Origin: Maribacter sp. 4G9
Lineage (GTDB): Bacteria; Bacteroidota; Bacteroidia; Flavobacteriales; Flavobacteriaceae
Length of the DNA stretch: 64,000 nt
Direction: 5' to 3'
NCBI RefSeq assembly: GCF_002742265.1
Contig: NZ_MDGL01000160.1
Location: 19,219 to 83,218 of the forward strand
Made by a program: the position numbers and the translations under genes. Positions 32,974 to 42,121 of this stretch are shown here, in pieces; position 1 is the first letter of the stretch, and every line of letters starts with the position of its first letter. The notes under the pieces are model-generated. The model had not been told where the DNA came from. It made no database searches and worked only from the letters and a program-made list of their open reading frames with translations.

Positions 32974-33924
32974 TTAGAGACCTAAACTATCGCGCAAATA
33001 TATATCCTTATTGGCATTCTGTTGCCAATAGGGGGTATTTATCGACTTGATTTTTCTTGCCGTTGACTTAAGGGCCTGGGCATCCGGGCCAAACCCACTT
33101 TTCATAGTTTCCGTCCATCCTTCTATACTATAAGGAAAGGAATTTTGAAAGGTAATGGAAAGGGTTCTTTCCAGTTCTGGATACTTGATTTCATAGGTGT
33201 AAAGGCCTTCAGAATTGGTCAGCGTTGCTTCCGCATCATACGCTTTAAGTTCCTTGTGGCGTAGCCTAATAAATTCCAAAGAAGGCACAATTTGGAGTTT
33301 CCCTTGGGGCAGATTTTCCGGACTGATTTTTAGCTTGTTCCAAAGTTCATTTTCCAAAATTGTTTTTTTAAGGTTGAATTCTTGGTCGCCCTCCGATTCA
33401 AAATACGAATGTGAGGTTACCTGAAACTCTTCCTTATTGTTAATTTGGGCATATACATGACCACACCATTCCTGGGCTGAAAAGGTAACCTTTAGCGCGT
33501 GCTGGTTGTCATAAACGGGATAGAAGCTACTGGTCATAATGGAGTAGGGGTAGATACCGGTAAGGTACTTCTTGCTGGCATTCAATTTTAAAACGGGGAC
33601 ATTGTTTGGCGAAGGATTGTCAGCTTTTATTTGCTTGTCTTTTTCAAAAGGTTCCGTAACATAGATCATGACCGCTTTTCCCGTACGTAATTCACCATAA
33701 CGGGCCTGCTCCAATTCATAGGAAGTGATTTCGGCCGTTCCAGAATACCAATACTCCTTAAATTCTTGAGGTAGTTTTTTTCGAGGGGTTTCAGGCTCCT
33801 TTTGAATGGATGCGATTTCTTCTTTGTTCTTGGCGGATTCTTTGGAATTGCATGACTGAAATACCGTACATGCGGCAGCGAAAAGAATAACCGATACTTC
33901 TAGGGTCAACCATTTTTTAAACAT
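32974..33924 (-). CDS. Lipoprotein of unknown function beside Maf
   Basis: 316 residues with a lipoprotein signal (MFKKWLTLEVSVILFAAACTVFQSC, Cys at 19 or 25) and a Glu/Lys-rich spacer. The body is beta-rich with no catalytic motif I recognise (YWYSGTAEITSYELEQARYGEL, VYVTEPFEKDKQIKADNP, YPYSIMTSSFYPVYD, FSAQEWCGHVYAQ). Homologues in databases are often labelled 'septum formation inhibitor Maf' although they share nothing with Maf; the label seems to come from the neighbouring gene. Lies between maf and mscS in the same minus-strand run. Confidence 0.85.
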   Translation of the reverse strand: MFKKWLTLEVSVILFAAACTVFQSCNSKESAKNKEEIASIQKEPETPRKKLPQEFKEYWYSGTAEITSYELEQARYGELRTGKAVMIYVTEPFEKDKQIKADNPSPNNVPVLKLNASKKYLTGIYPYSIMTSSFYPVYDNQHALKVTFSAQEWCGHVYAQINNKEEFQVTSHSYFESEGDQEFNLKKTILENELWNKLKISPENLPQGKLQIVPSLEFIRLRHKELKAYDAEATLTNSEGLYTYEIKYPELERTLSITFQNSFPYSIEGWTETMKSGFGPDAQALKSTARKIKSINTPYWQQNANKDIYLRDSLGL

Positions 33925-33959
33925 AGCAAGTTCTTTTGACTAAAATTAATCAAAATCCA

Positions 33960-34553
33960 CTAGCCAACCATGTCCAAAAGTGTTTCATAGACCAATTGGG
34001 TAGGTAAGCCCACTACATTGGTGTAGGATCCTTGGATTTCGACGATGCCAATAAGGCCGATCCATTCTTGGATGCCATAGGCACCGGCCTTATCATAGGG
34101 GGCAAAATGCGTGATGTAATAATCGATTTCAGCATCGGTCAAGTTCTTGAACTTTACCTTGGTAATGCTATTTTTAATTATTTGTCGGCCGATGGTGCTA
34201 AAACAAACCGATGTAATGACTTCATGCCAATCCCCCGATAGCTTCGATATCATTTCATGTGCTTCCCTTGCATTGGCCGCTTTGGCCAACGAGGTATCGT
34301 TATGCCATACTACGGTATCGGAAGTTATCAAAATTTCCTTTGGATTCAGTGTACCATGAAAGGGGGATGCCTTTAATTTTGAAAGATAGTCGGATATTTC
34401 GGCACCCCTAAGGTGCTTGGGGTAGACTTCCTCCACAGGTTTCAGTCGAATTTCAAAAGGCAGGCCCAGCTCCTCGAAGAATTGTTTTCTTCTGGGAGAT
34501 CCTGAGGCCAATATCAATGTATGGTCTTTGAGTTTTTCAAGTAGCATTTTCAA
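33960..34553 (-). CDS. maf: Maf-family nucleoside triphosphate pyrophosphatase
   Basis: 197 residues. Hydrolyses non-canonical or dTTP/UTP-type nucleotides to monophosphates. Seen: TLILASGSPRRKQFFEELGLPFEI (substrate loop), ILITSDTVVWHND (catalytic Asp), EAHEMISKLSGDWHEVITSV, and DKAGAYGIQEWIGLIGIVEIQGSYTNVVGLP near the end. Overlaps the upstream phosphatase gene by four bases (ATGA), so it is translationally coupled. A second ATG two codons in is possible. Confidence 0.95.
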   Translation of the reverse strand: MKMLLEKLKDHTLILASGSPRRKQFFEELGLPFEIRLKPVEEVYPKHLRGAEISDYLSKLKASPFHGTLNPKEILITSDTVVWHNDTSLAKAANAREAHEMISKLSGDWHEVITSVCFSTIGRQIIKNSITKVKFKNLTDAEIDYYITHFAPYDKAGAYGIQEWIGLIGIVEIQGSYTNVVGLPTQLVYETLLDMVG

Positions 34554-35077
34554 TCGTTGGCGGCGCTAAAATTTTCCATCCAGTCCCCACGGACCTTTAA
34601 TACCTGTTCAATAACGTCCCTGGCACAACCGTGACCACCATTGATATGGGAAATATAATCACATATGGCCCTAACTTCGGGTACGGCATTTTGTGGGCAC
34701 GAAGCGACACCTACCCTCTTCATTGGAGGAATGTCCGGAATGTCATCGCCCATGTAAAGTACATTTTTTGGGTCGATGCCATAGATGTCCAGATACTCTT
34801 CCAGCGCATCTATCTTATGATGGGAACCCATGTAAAAATCGGTAATCCCCAAACCCTGTAAGCGTTTTTTGACGCCCTCGTTGGTACCTCCCGTAATTAT
34901 GCAAATAGTATAACCCTTGTCGATGGCAACTTTTAAGGCGTACCCATCCTTCACGCTCATTTTTCGCAGCATTTCCCCATCCGTAGTTACTAGAACGCTA
35001 CCGTCAGTTAAAACTCCGTCAACATCAAAAATGAATGTGGTAATATCCTTTAAATATTCCTTATAGCTTTTCTTCAT
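34550..35077 (-). CDS. HAD-family KdsC-like phosphatase
   Basis: 175 residues. KdsC-type features: TTFIFDVDGVLTDGSVLVTTDGEML (DxD nucleophile), VKDGYALKVAIDKGY, IITGGTNEGVKKRLQGLGI (motif II Thr), KNVLYMGDDIPDIPPMKRVGVASCPQNAVPEV (motif IV). Homologues dephosphorylate 3-deoxy-D-manno-octulosonate 8-phosphate in LPS synthesis; the C1-type HAD without cap acts as a tetramer. Overlaps the DUF2520 gene by 17 bases and maf by four. Confidence 0.92.
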   Translation of the reverse strand: MKKSYKEYLKDITTFIFDVDGVLTDGSVLVTTDGEMLRKMSVKDGYALKVAIDKGYTICIITGGTNEGVKKRLQGLGITDFYMGSHHKIDALEEYLDIYGIDPKNVLYMGDDIPDIPPMKRVGVASCPQNAVPEVRAICDYISHINGGHGCARDVIEQVLKVRGDWMENFSAAND

Positions 35078-35828
35078 GTTCGTTTGCCGCTTTTATCGCA
35101 TTGCTCAATAATGTATATATGGTCTTGTGTTTTTCATTCTGTAATAACCTGAGGTGTGCGTGTAAGGTCTTTAAATCGTTGCGTTTGGCCGGACCCGTTT
35201 GGGCCTCTTGGGGCGACATGCTCTCAATCTTGGCCGCGGTTTCTTCGATCAAGGGATACAACATTGAAAAATTCAATTGATGTTCCCCGCAAATTTCACT
35301 TCCGATCGTATACATATAATTTGTAAAGTTATTTACAAAAACAGCCGCCAAATGCAGGATTTTTCTTTTTTCGGAATCTATGAAATGAACGTTGGCACTT
35401 ATTTTTTCCGCTAGGGTCCCTAAAAGTTGCTTGTTTTCATCATCATTTGCTTCCAGGCATAGGGGAATCGATTTAAAATCCAGGATTTTCCCTGCCGTAA
35501 ACGTCTGTAGGGGATAGAATACGCCTCTTTTTGTATGATTGGACAGAACATCTAAAGCAACACTGCCCGAAGTATGTACCACCAATCCGTTTACATTCAA
35601 TTTATTGGACACCTCGCCTATGGCATCATCCTTTACGGCTATTATGTATACGTCAGCTTGGGGCAAGTTTGTCCAATCCGTGGAAACTCTATGTTTATCC
35701 TCAAGAGTTTGCAAGGATGCATCCGTTCGTCCTATGATGCCAACAAGATCTATTTCGGGAATGCCATGAAAGGATTCGGCTAAATTTTGGGCCACATTGC
35801 CCGTACCTAAAATGACAATAGAAATCAT
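35061..35828 (-). CDS. Rossmann-like/DUF2520 protein
   Basis: Starting at the ATG at 35828 (MISIVILGTGNVAQNLAESF) the product is 255 residues; the frame is open 26 codons further up without family-like sequence. N-terminal NAD(P)-binding domain (GTGNVA as nucleotide loop, VVHTSGSVALDVL) and a helical DUF2520 domain (ILHLAAVFVNNFTNYMYTIG, GPAKRNDLKTLHAHL). It resembles pyrroline-5-carboxylate reductase and ketopantoate reductase folds; the substrate is unknown. First gene of the DUF2520-KdsC-Maf run. Confidence 0.9.
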   Translation of the reverse strand: MISIVILGTGNVAQNLAESFHGIPEIDLVGIIGRTDASLQTLEDKHRVSTDWTNLPQADVYIIAVKDDAIGEVSNKLNVNGLVVHTSGSVALDVLSNHTKRGVFYPLQTFTAGKILDFKSIPLCLEANDDENKQLLGTLAEKISANVHFIDSEKRKILHLAAVFVNNFTNYMYTIGSEICGEHQLNFSMLYPLIEETAAKIESMSPQEAQTGPAKRNDLKTLHAHLRLLQNEKHKTIYTLLSNAIKAANEHEEKL

Positions 35829-35931
35829 TTGACGAAAATACGAAGAATTGCTTGGAGGATTCCTGGATAAAATTAACATTTCCCTTACACTATTATCGAT
35901 TTGCATTCTTTAATTTAAGTGTAAAAGGACG

Positions 35932-35939
35932 TATTTTTG
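35932..35939 (+). promoter_or_regulatory. TAnnTTTG-type -7 box (TATTTTTG) before the CcsBA gene
   Basis: Exact -7 consensus 26 bases upstream of the ATG at 35966 in the divergent gap to the DUF2520 gene. No TTG stands exactly 19-21 bases upstream. Confidence 0.5.
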
Positions 35940-35965
35940 CAAGCTGATAACCATTTTCTTTCTAC

Positions 35966-38900
35966 ATGACAGATCTGTTAAGGAAAATTTTCTTTTCCAC
36001 CCGTTTAATGTCCATATTGTTTATTGTATTTGCCGTAGCTATGGCGTTTGGTACGTTCATCGAAAGTTGGTATAGTACGGAAACTGCCCGAATCTGGATA
36101 TACAACGCCACGTGGTTCGAGGTCATCATGGTCTTTTTTGTCATTAATTTCATCGGCAATATTTCAAGGTACCGACTATTAAGAAAGGAAAAGTGGCCCG
36201 TTTTGGTGCTGCATCTGTCCTGGATTCTCATCATCATAGGTGCTTTTGTGACCCGATATATAAGCTATGAGGGCATGATGCCTATTAGGGAAGGAGCCAC
36301 TGAAAATGTATTTTTTTCCGATAAGACCTATTTAACGGCATTCGTGGAGGGGGACATAAATGGGGAACCACGCAGAAAAACCTTGGAGGACGATTTGATT
36401 GTAACCCCAGAAGCGATAAAATCCAACCTGCCTTGGACCGGGGATTTTAACGGTCAGGAATTTACCATTTCCTATGTGGATTTTATAGAAGGAGCCAAGG
36501 AAGGGTTGATACCAGGTACCTCCGGAAATACTTTCCTTAAAATTGTGGAAGCGGGCGATGGACAACGTCATGAACATTTTTTGGAGAACGGAAAGGTCAT
36601 GAGCATCCACGGTGTTTTGTTTTCCTTGAACAATGAGACCGAAGGTGCTATCAATATTTTTACCGATGGCCCCGAATACCGCATATCCTCTCCGTTTCAA
36701 GGAAGTTTTATGCGTATGGCGGACCAGTTTCAAGGACAATTGGTCCAGGACAGTATACAAAAATTACAATTGCGTTCGCTCTACAATATGGCCAATATGC
36801 AATTTGTAATCCCTGATTCCTTGGTGCAGGGTACCTTTGGCATTGTTGAAATACCCGAAGCGGAAAAAATGGAATTTGACCAGGACGCCTTGGTGCTTTC
36901 GGTTTCCAGCAACGGAGAAAGTAAGGAAATAAAAGTCTTGGGCAGAAAAGGCAATACACAGTTTGGTGATAAATATTCCGTAGGAGGCTTGGACTTTGCC
37001 TTGCGATATGGTTCCAAAATCTATGAGCTGCCTTTTGCCATACAATTGAACGATTTCATTGCCGAAAAACATCCCGGCACTGAAAATGCCTATGCTTCGT
37101 TTATGAGTAAGGTGACCATTAAGGATGAGCGACCTTTTGATTATGACATATATATGAACCACGTTTTAGATCATCAGGGATACCGATTTTTTCAAGCCAG
37201 TTTTGATCCCGATGAGAAGGGGACGGGACTATCCGTTAACCATGACTTTTGGGGTACCTGGATTACCTATGTAGGTTATTTTTTATTGTACATTGGTTTA
37301 ATGGGGATTATGTTTTTTGGCAAGACCCGCTTCAAGGACTTGGCCGAATCTTTGGAAAAATTAAAGAATAAAAAGAAAAAAATACTTACTTCCCTTGTGT
37401 TGATCATTGGACTTTCAACTACTTTGCGAGCCCAGGAACACACGGTAGATGATGGTCATGATCATACCCAGGCACCTACCCAGCAGCAAATAGATTCGCT
37501 CATTAATTCTTCCATCGTTGCAAAAGAGCATGCGGATAAATTCGGGAAATTGGTCATTCAGGATGAAGGCGGAAGGATGAAGCCGATCAATACCTTTTCC
37601 TCGGAACTTCTTAGGAAATTGAGCTTAAAGGATACGTATCTAGGGTTTAGTTCCGATCAGATTTTTCTTTCCATGATCATGAACCCGGCTGTTTGGTACA
37701 ATGCGGAATTCATTGCTTTGGACAAAAAAGCCCAAAATGATAGTATACGGAACATTATTGGTGTGCCCTTGGGTCAGAAATATGTAAAGGCTACGGATTT
37801 TTTCAATAAAGAAGGTAATTATAAATTGGAGCCGTTCTTAAGGGAGGCAACGGCTACTAACAATCCCAACAAATTTCAACAGGATTTTAAGGATGCCAAT
37901 ATCCGGTTGAGCCTTTTGAATCAGGCCTTGGGCCAAGATATTGTGAAAATTTTTCCCTTGTTGAACGATGAAAACAACAAATGGATTTCCGCCGTGGAAT
38001 ATCGTGGGGGGCAGATTCAGATCCAGGATTCCCTTTATGCCAATTTTGTTAAGAATGCCATGCCTTATTACTTAATGACGTTAAGCAAGGCTCAACAAAC
38101 TGGGGATTATTCCGAAGCAGACCGACTTTTGGCAGCATTTAAGCAAAATCAGGTTAATAATGGTAGCGAGGTCTTGCCTACCGAACGCAAAATCAATACC
38201 GAAGTTATATATAATAAGCTCAATATTTTCAATAGACTTTATCAGTACTATGCCCTGGTAGGGGTCCTGTTCTTTTTCATCCTCATATTTCAAATCTTTA
38301 AGGATCGCTCTATTTGGAGAATCGGGATTTACTTTTTCAAGGGGATCATTTATTTGTTTTTTTTATGGCATACGGCAGGTCTGATTTTGAGGTGGTATAT
38401 CTCTGGACATGCCCCGTGGAGCGATGCCTATGAAAGTATTTTGTACGTCTCTTGGGCAACTATGGGCATGGGGTTGCTGTTTGGAAGAAAAAGTGACATG
38501 ACCATTGCGGCTTCCGCATTTGTAACCTCCATGTTATTATGGATTGCCCACCAAAGTTGGGTCGATCCTTCCATTGCCAATTTGGTTCCTGTATTGGATA
38601 GCTATTGGTTAATGATACACGTGGCCGTAATTGTTGGCAGCTATGGGCCTTTAACAGTGGGAATGATCTTGGGTATGGTTTCCCTGATATTGATTTTATT
38701 GACAAACAAGAAGAATAAAGAACGCATGGAAATCAATCTGAAGGAACTTACCATTATCAATGAGATTTCATTAACGGTAGGTTTGATCATGCTGACCATT
38801 GGAAACTTTTTGGGGGGACAATGGGCGAATGAAAGTTGGGGCCGCTATTGGGGATGGGATCCCAAGGAAACGTGGGCCTTGATTTCCATCATGGTATACG

Positions 38901-39151
38901 CCTTTGTAATACATACTCGGTTGGTACCTGGCCTTCGAGGAAGATGGACCTTCAACTTTATGAGTGTAGTTGCCTTTGGAAGTATTATGATGACCTATTT
39001 TGGAGTGAACTTTTATTTGGTTGGACTCCACAGTTATGCAAGTGGGGCACAGGTAATTACGCCAACTTTTGTATGGTATACCGTGGCCGGGGTTCTTGCT
39101 TTGGGAGGATTAAGTTATTGGAGGTACAAGGTAAATTATTCAAAAAGTTAA
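35966..39151 (+). CDS. Single-chain cytochrome c biogenesis protein CcsBA (ResB-CcsA fusion)
   Basis: 1061 residues. Exports haem and attaches it to c-type cytochromes (System II). The N-terminal part is ResB/CcsB-like: three membrane segments (about 13-33, 50-65, 75-98), a large periplasmic domain and a fourth segment near 432-455. A ~300-residue linker region follows, including HTVDDGHDHTQAP, a His/Asp cluster. The C-terminal part (from ~765) is CcsA with several membrane helices and the haem-handling WWD motif WGRYWGWDPKETWALI at 958-973, flanked by His residues. Fused CcsBA is usual in Bacteroidota. The window's di-haem peroxidase is a potential client. Confidence 0.95.
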   Translation: MTDLLRKIFFSTRLMSILFIVFAVAMAFGTFIESWYSTETARIWIYNATWFEVIMVFFVINFIGNISRYRLLRKEKWPVLVLHLSWILIIIGAFVTRYISYEGMMPIREGATENVFFSDKTYLTAFVEGDINGEPRRKTLEDDLIVTPEAIKSNLPWTGDFNGQEFTISYVDFIEGAKEGLIPGTSGNTFLKIVEAGDGQRHEHFLENGKVMSIHGVLFSLNNETEGAINIFTDGPEYRISSPFQGSFMRMADQFQGQLVQDSIQKLQLRSLYNMANMQFVIPDSLVQGTFGIVEIPEAEKMEFDQDALVLSVSSNGESKEIKVLGRKGNTQFGDKYSVGGLDFALRYGSKIYELPFAIQLNDFIAEKHPGTENAYASFMSKVTIKDERPFDYDIYMNHVLDHQGYRFFQASFDPDEKGTGLSVNHDFWGTWITYVGYFLLYIGLMGIMFFGKTRFKDLAESLEKLKNKKKKILTSLVLIIGLSTTLRAQEHTVDDGHDHTQAPTQQQIDSLINSSIVAKEHADKFGKLVIQDEGGRMKPINTFSSELLRKLSLKDTYLGFSSDQIFLSMIMNPAVWYNAEFIALDKKAQNDSIRNIIGVPLGQKYVKATDFFNKEGNYKLEPFLREATATNNPNKFQQDFKDANIRLSLLNQALGQDIVKIFPLLNDENNKWISAVEYRGGQIQIQDSLYANFVKNAMPYYLMTLSKAQQTGDYSEADRLLAAFKQNQVNNGSEVLPTERKINTEVIYNKLNIFNRLYQYYALVGVLFFFILIFQIFKDRSIWRIGIYFFKGIIYLFFLWHTAGLILRWYISGHAPWSDAYESILYVSWATMGMGLLFGRKSDMTIAASAFVTSMLLWIAHQSWVDPSIANLVPVLDSYWLMIHVAVIVGSYGPLTVGMILGMVSLILILLTNKKNKERMEINLKELTIINEISLTVGLIMLTIGNFLGGQWANESWGRYWGWDPKETWALISIMVYAFVIHTRLVPGLRGRWTFNFMSVVAFGSIMMTYFGVNFYLVGLHSYASGAQVITPTFVWYTVAGVLALGGLSYWRYKVNYSKS

Positions 39152-39161
39152 AATCTTTTAA

Positions 39162-39263
39162 ATGAACTTATTAGTACTCGGTGCTACTGGAAGAACAGGA
39201 AACTGGGTATTACAATTCGCCTTGGAGTGGGGTTTCAAAGTTCGAGCTAAAAATATTTACTAA
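39162..39263 (+). pseudogene. Truncated NAD(P)-binding SDR/NmrA-type gene
   Basis: An ATG ten bases after the CcsBA stop opens a 33-residue frame starting MNLLVLGATGRTGNWVLQFA, a textbook Rossmann start with the GATGRTG nucleotide loop. The frame ends at 39263 after GFKVRAKNIY, where a second strand should begin. The rest of the domain (about 180 residues) is missing and repeat-rich intergenic sequence follows. I read it as the 5' stump of a gene lost by deletion. Confidence 0.7.
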
Positions 39264-39424
39264 AGGATAGAAGTAAAAATATAAGTTCCAAATATCAAAT
39301 CCCAAATCCCAAAATACTGATATGTTTTTGAGCAAAAGTTAATATTTTTCACTAACTCCAAACTCCAAACTCCTAACTGCTAACAACCCCTGCCCTGAGC
39401 GTAGTCGAAGGGAACAACCAACAA
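39264..39424. repeat. Intergenic repeat-bearing stretch after the SDR stump
   Basis: Contains low-complexity AACTCCAAACTCC runs, a TAACTGCTAAC unit related to the array at 9894, and CCCTGAGCGTAGTCGAAGGG (39393-39412). The last is, from memory, a dispersed intergenic repeat in many Bacteroidota genomes. Ends at the stop codon of the M14 peptidase gene. Confidence 0.6.
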
Positions 39425-40714
39425 CTAATCCTGCTCCAACAACAGTCGCATAATTTCTTCCGCCGCTACTTTGCCTTTTTCCCTTAAAAAATTTCTTGGA
39501 GTGTTATCCCCCAATTCAAAAACAATGGCCGGCATGCCATGGTGTACGTAAAAATAGTTTCTGGAAACCATGGTGGGCCTAATTTTATCGGATGGAGCGA
39601 TGTTCGTTCTTTTTTGTGGGAGTCGGCGTGAAATACTTTCGATCCAGTCGTACACGATTTTACCCTTTTGCCCTATGACCGTACTATCAATGGGATAATA
39701 GATATCGTCCCATGTGGAATGGAAATCGGCCCCAAAGACAAATTCATAACCTTCATCGCCTTTTTTGTTTAAAAAGTCACGAACACTTTTCGTTTCTGGC
39801 TGGTTGAAATTCTCCCAATCGCGATTCAAATCGATTCCGCCCATATTATGTCGCCAATGTCCATTGTCCACGCCATCCGGGTTCATTAGGGGTACGGCAA
39901 AGACATCATATTTTTTCCTGAAATTCTTGGCTTGTTCCGTATCACCTGAAATTGTTTCCATAAAGGATTTCATGACTAAGAATCCAGTAACTTCTGGAGG
40001 ATGCTGTCTGGAAATAATCATTAAGGCCTTTTTTGTATTTGGGTATTCTTTTATTTCCATAAGTTGCATGGACCTATTTTCATGGGTTCTTCCAATCTCA
40101 TAGTTTGAAACAAAAGATTTGACCGAAAGGGAATCTACCCATTCCCGTACCCTTTTGGACGTATATAATTCCTGGGCAGAAATCCAGACGGGTTCATTTC
40201 CTATATCGATGGTAATTTCGGCAAATTCGGGGGCCGCTTTGATGCCAAAAGCTCCTTCACCCGGATTTATAACCTTGAATTTAACACTGTCCAAGGCCTT
40301 AAAATGCTTTCCATCGTCACTAATTTTGGGATAGTACCTACTCCTGGAATCCTGATAGGATAATTTAATAGTAATCTGCCTAGGTTTATCGGTCCACACT
40401 TTAAAGGAATACCATGGGCTCACATTAATTGGGGTGTTTTCCGCCGTAATCCAAATGGTATAATGGTCATTGCCATCTTCGGCAACGCCGTTCAATCGGG
40501 CACCATCAAAATCGTTCGAAAAGTAGGTTTGGTCACCCATGGACCAAATGCCTTTCCATTGTTTTTGAACCGGTTTGTTTACGGTAGGTACAATTGGACT
40601 GGCACCTTGACCTTGATACCCTGTTGGTGATTTTTCCGGAACAGTGCTCAAGGTATTTTTACAGGCTGTTATAATGCATCCTAAAAGAATAAGATGAAGT
40701 ATTTTATATTTCAT
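39425..40714 (-). CDS. M14-family zinc carboxypeptidase, lipoprotein
   Basis: 429 residues with a lipoprotein signal (MKYKILHLILLGCIITAC, Cys18). An N-terminal beta domain (~residues 50-185) precedes the M14 domain. Zinc site: SRQHPPEVTGFLVMKSF (His, Glu) and FGADFHSTWDD (second His); GGIDLNRDWENFNQPET supplies the Asn-Arg substrate pair, and AIVFELGDN the catalytic Glu. The layout matches cytosolic-carboxypeptidase-like M14 enzymes, here anchored to a membrane. Substrate unknown; peptide or peptidoglycan-stem trimming are options. Monocistronic. Confidence 0.92.
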   Translation of the reverse strand: MKYKILHLILLGCIITACKNTLSTVPEKSPTGYQGQGASPIVPTVNKPVQKQWKGIWSMGDQTYFSNDFDGARLNGVAEDGNDHYTIWITAENTPINVSPWYSFKVWTDKPRQITIKLSYQDSRSRYYPKISDDGKHFKALDSVKFKVINPGEGAFGIKAAPEFAEITIDIGNEPVWISAQELYTSKRVREWVDSLSVKSFVSNYEIGRTHENRSMQLMEIKEYPNTKKALMIISRQHPPEVTGFLVMKSFMETISGDTEQAKNFRKKYDVFAVPLMNPDGVDNGHWRHNMGGIDLNRDWENFNQPETKSVRDFLNKKGDEGYEFVFGADFHSTWDDIYYPIDSTVIGQKGKIVYDWIESISRRLPQKRTNIAPSDKIRPTMVSRNYFYVHHGMPAIVFELGDNTPRNFLREKGKVAAEEIMRLLLEQD

Positions 40715-40915
40715 AGTGGCTAGACGTTGAGAATAAATGTAAAAATAGATGATTTTATTCTTAGTTGAAAGGTATTTTAAAAAAACCGTACCAAGCTATG
40801 ACAACCTATTTTAGCTTGAAGTGTTGCGGGGAGTAGTTTTGATCTTGAGCAGGAGAATAAACTGTAGCGATTTAGATTCAGGTTCATTTCGTAACTTTAG
40901 CATTTTATATAATTT

Positions 40916-42094
40916 ATGGCAATGAACAAAAAGGGAAAAGGACTAAACACAATTTGTACCCATGTGGGCGAATTGGAGGATACTGTACATAAGGGTGCGG
41001 TTTCCCCATTGTATATGAGCACTTCATACGCTTTTGACGATGTGGACGTAAAACGATATCCCCGATATTTTAACACCCCCAACCAAGAAGGGCTCTGTAA
41101 GAAAATTGCCGCGTTGGAACATGCGGAATCAGCATTGATTTTTGGAAGTGGCATGGCAGCGGTGAGTACGGCCTTGTTGGCATTCCTTAGGGCAGGGGAC
41201 CACGTGGTTTTACAACAAACACTTTACGGTGGAACCTACAACTTGGTAACCGAGGAGTTTGACAAATATGGTATAGCCTATTCCTTCACCCATGGCTGGG
41301 AACCGAAGGATTTTGAGGAAAAAATTCAGAAAAATACCAAGGTCATCTACATTGAAACGCCGTCAAACCCTTTATTGACTATAACCGATATCGAAGGAGT
41401 GGCATCGGTCGCTAAAAAGCATGGCATAGTTTCTATGATTGATAATACCTTTGCAAGTCCGGTAAACCAGAACCCTATCGACTTTGGTATCGATGTGGTC
41501 ATCCATAGCGCCACCAAATACATGGGAGGACATTCAGATATTTGTGCCGGTGCCGTTGCTTCCACTCAGGAACACATTAACAGAATATTCCATTTGGCCA
41601 AAAACTTGGGCGGTAGCCTAAGTGTTTATACCGTTTGGTTATTGGAGCGAAGTATCAAGACCATGGCACTAAGAGTAAGGGCCCAAAACGAGAATGCCCT
41701 ACAAATGGCCAAATATCTGGAAACCCATAAGGATATTGATGCCGTTTATTATCCAGGCTTGCCTTCCCATAAGGACCATGAACTTGCCAAGCGACAGATG
41801 AACGGTTTTGGGGGAATGCTCTCTTTTGAGTTGAAGCCCTATTTGGATGCTTCCCTATTTCAAAAATCCTTACAATTGATTAAATCCTCAATGAGTCTTG
41901 CAGGGGTAGAGAGCACGGTGTTGTCCCCTACGAAAACGAGTCATGCCTTAATGAGTCCAGAGGTTCGGGACGAACAAGGCATAAAGGACGGATTGATTCG
42001 TTTTTCAGTAGGTATCGAGGAAGTGGAAGATTTGATAACCGATATTGAAAGTGCCTTGAAAATAATAAAAAAAGGGATTAGCGCAAACGTATAA
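40916..42094 (+). CDS. Trans-sulfuration enzyme (Cys/Met metabolism PLP family)
   Basis: 392 residues of fold-type I. Motifs: GAVSPLYMSTSYAF, SALIFGSGMAAVSTALLAFL, LYGGTYNLV, YIETPSNPLLTITDI, MIDNTFASPVNQNP and the PLP-lysine HSATKYMGGHSD (Lys201), with RFSVGIEEVEDLI at the end. The family covers cystathionine gamma-synthase, gamma- and beta-lyase and methionine gamma-lyase. Methionine gamma-lyase has LYGC; here LYGG (Gly105-Gly106) argues against it. Which reaction it runs remains open. BshB1 follows 27 bases downstream, so a link to cysteine supply for bacillithiol is plausible. Confidence 0.92.
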   Translation: MAMNKKGKGLNTICTHVGELEDTVHKGAVSPLYMSTSYAFDDVDVKRYPRYFNTPNQEGLCKKIAALEHAESALIFGSGMAAVSTALLAFLRAGDHVVLQQTLYGGTYNLVTEEFDKYGIAYSFTHGWEPKDFEEKIQKNTKVIYIETPSNPLLTITDIEGVASVAKKHGIVSMIDNTFASPVNQNPIDFGIDVVIHSATKYMGGHSDICAGAVASTQEHINRIFHLAKNLGGSLSVYTVWLLERSIKTMALRVRAQNENALQMAKYLETHKDIDAVYYPGLPSHKDHELAKRQMNGFGGMLSFELKPYLDASLFQKSLQLIKSSMSLAGVESTVLSPTKTSHALMSPEVRDEQGIKDGLIRFSVGIEEVEDLITDIESALKIIKKGISANV

Positions 42095-42121
42095 TCTCTG
42101 AACAACTATAAAATCCTTTTA

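Noticed and set aside
41217..41240. Trans-sulfuration enzyme as methionine gamma-lyase
   Set aside because: The segment reads LYGGTY; the Cys next to the Tyr-Gly that marks classical methionine gamma-lyases is absent.
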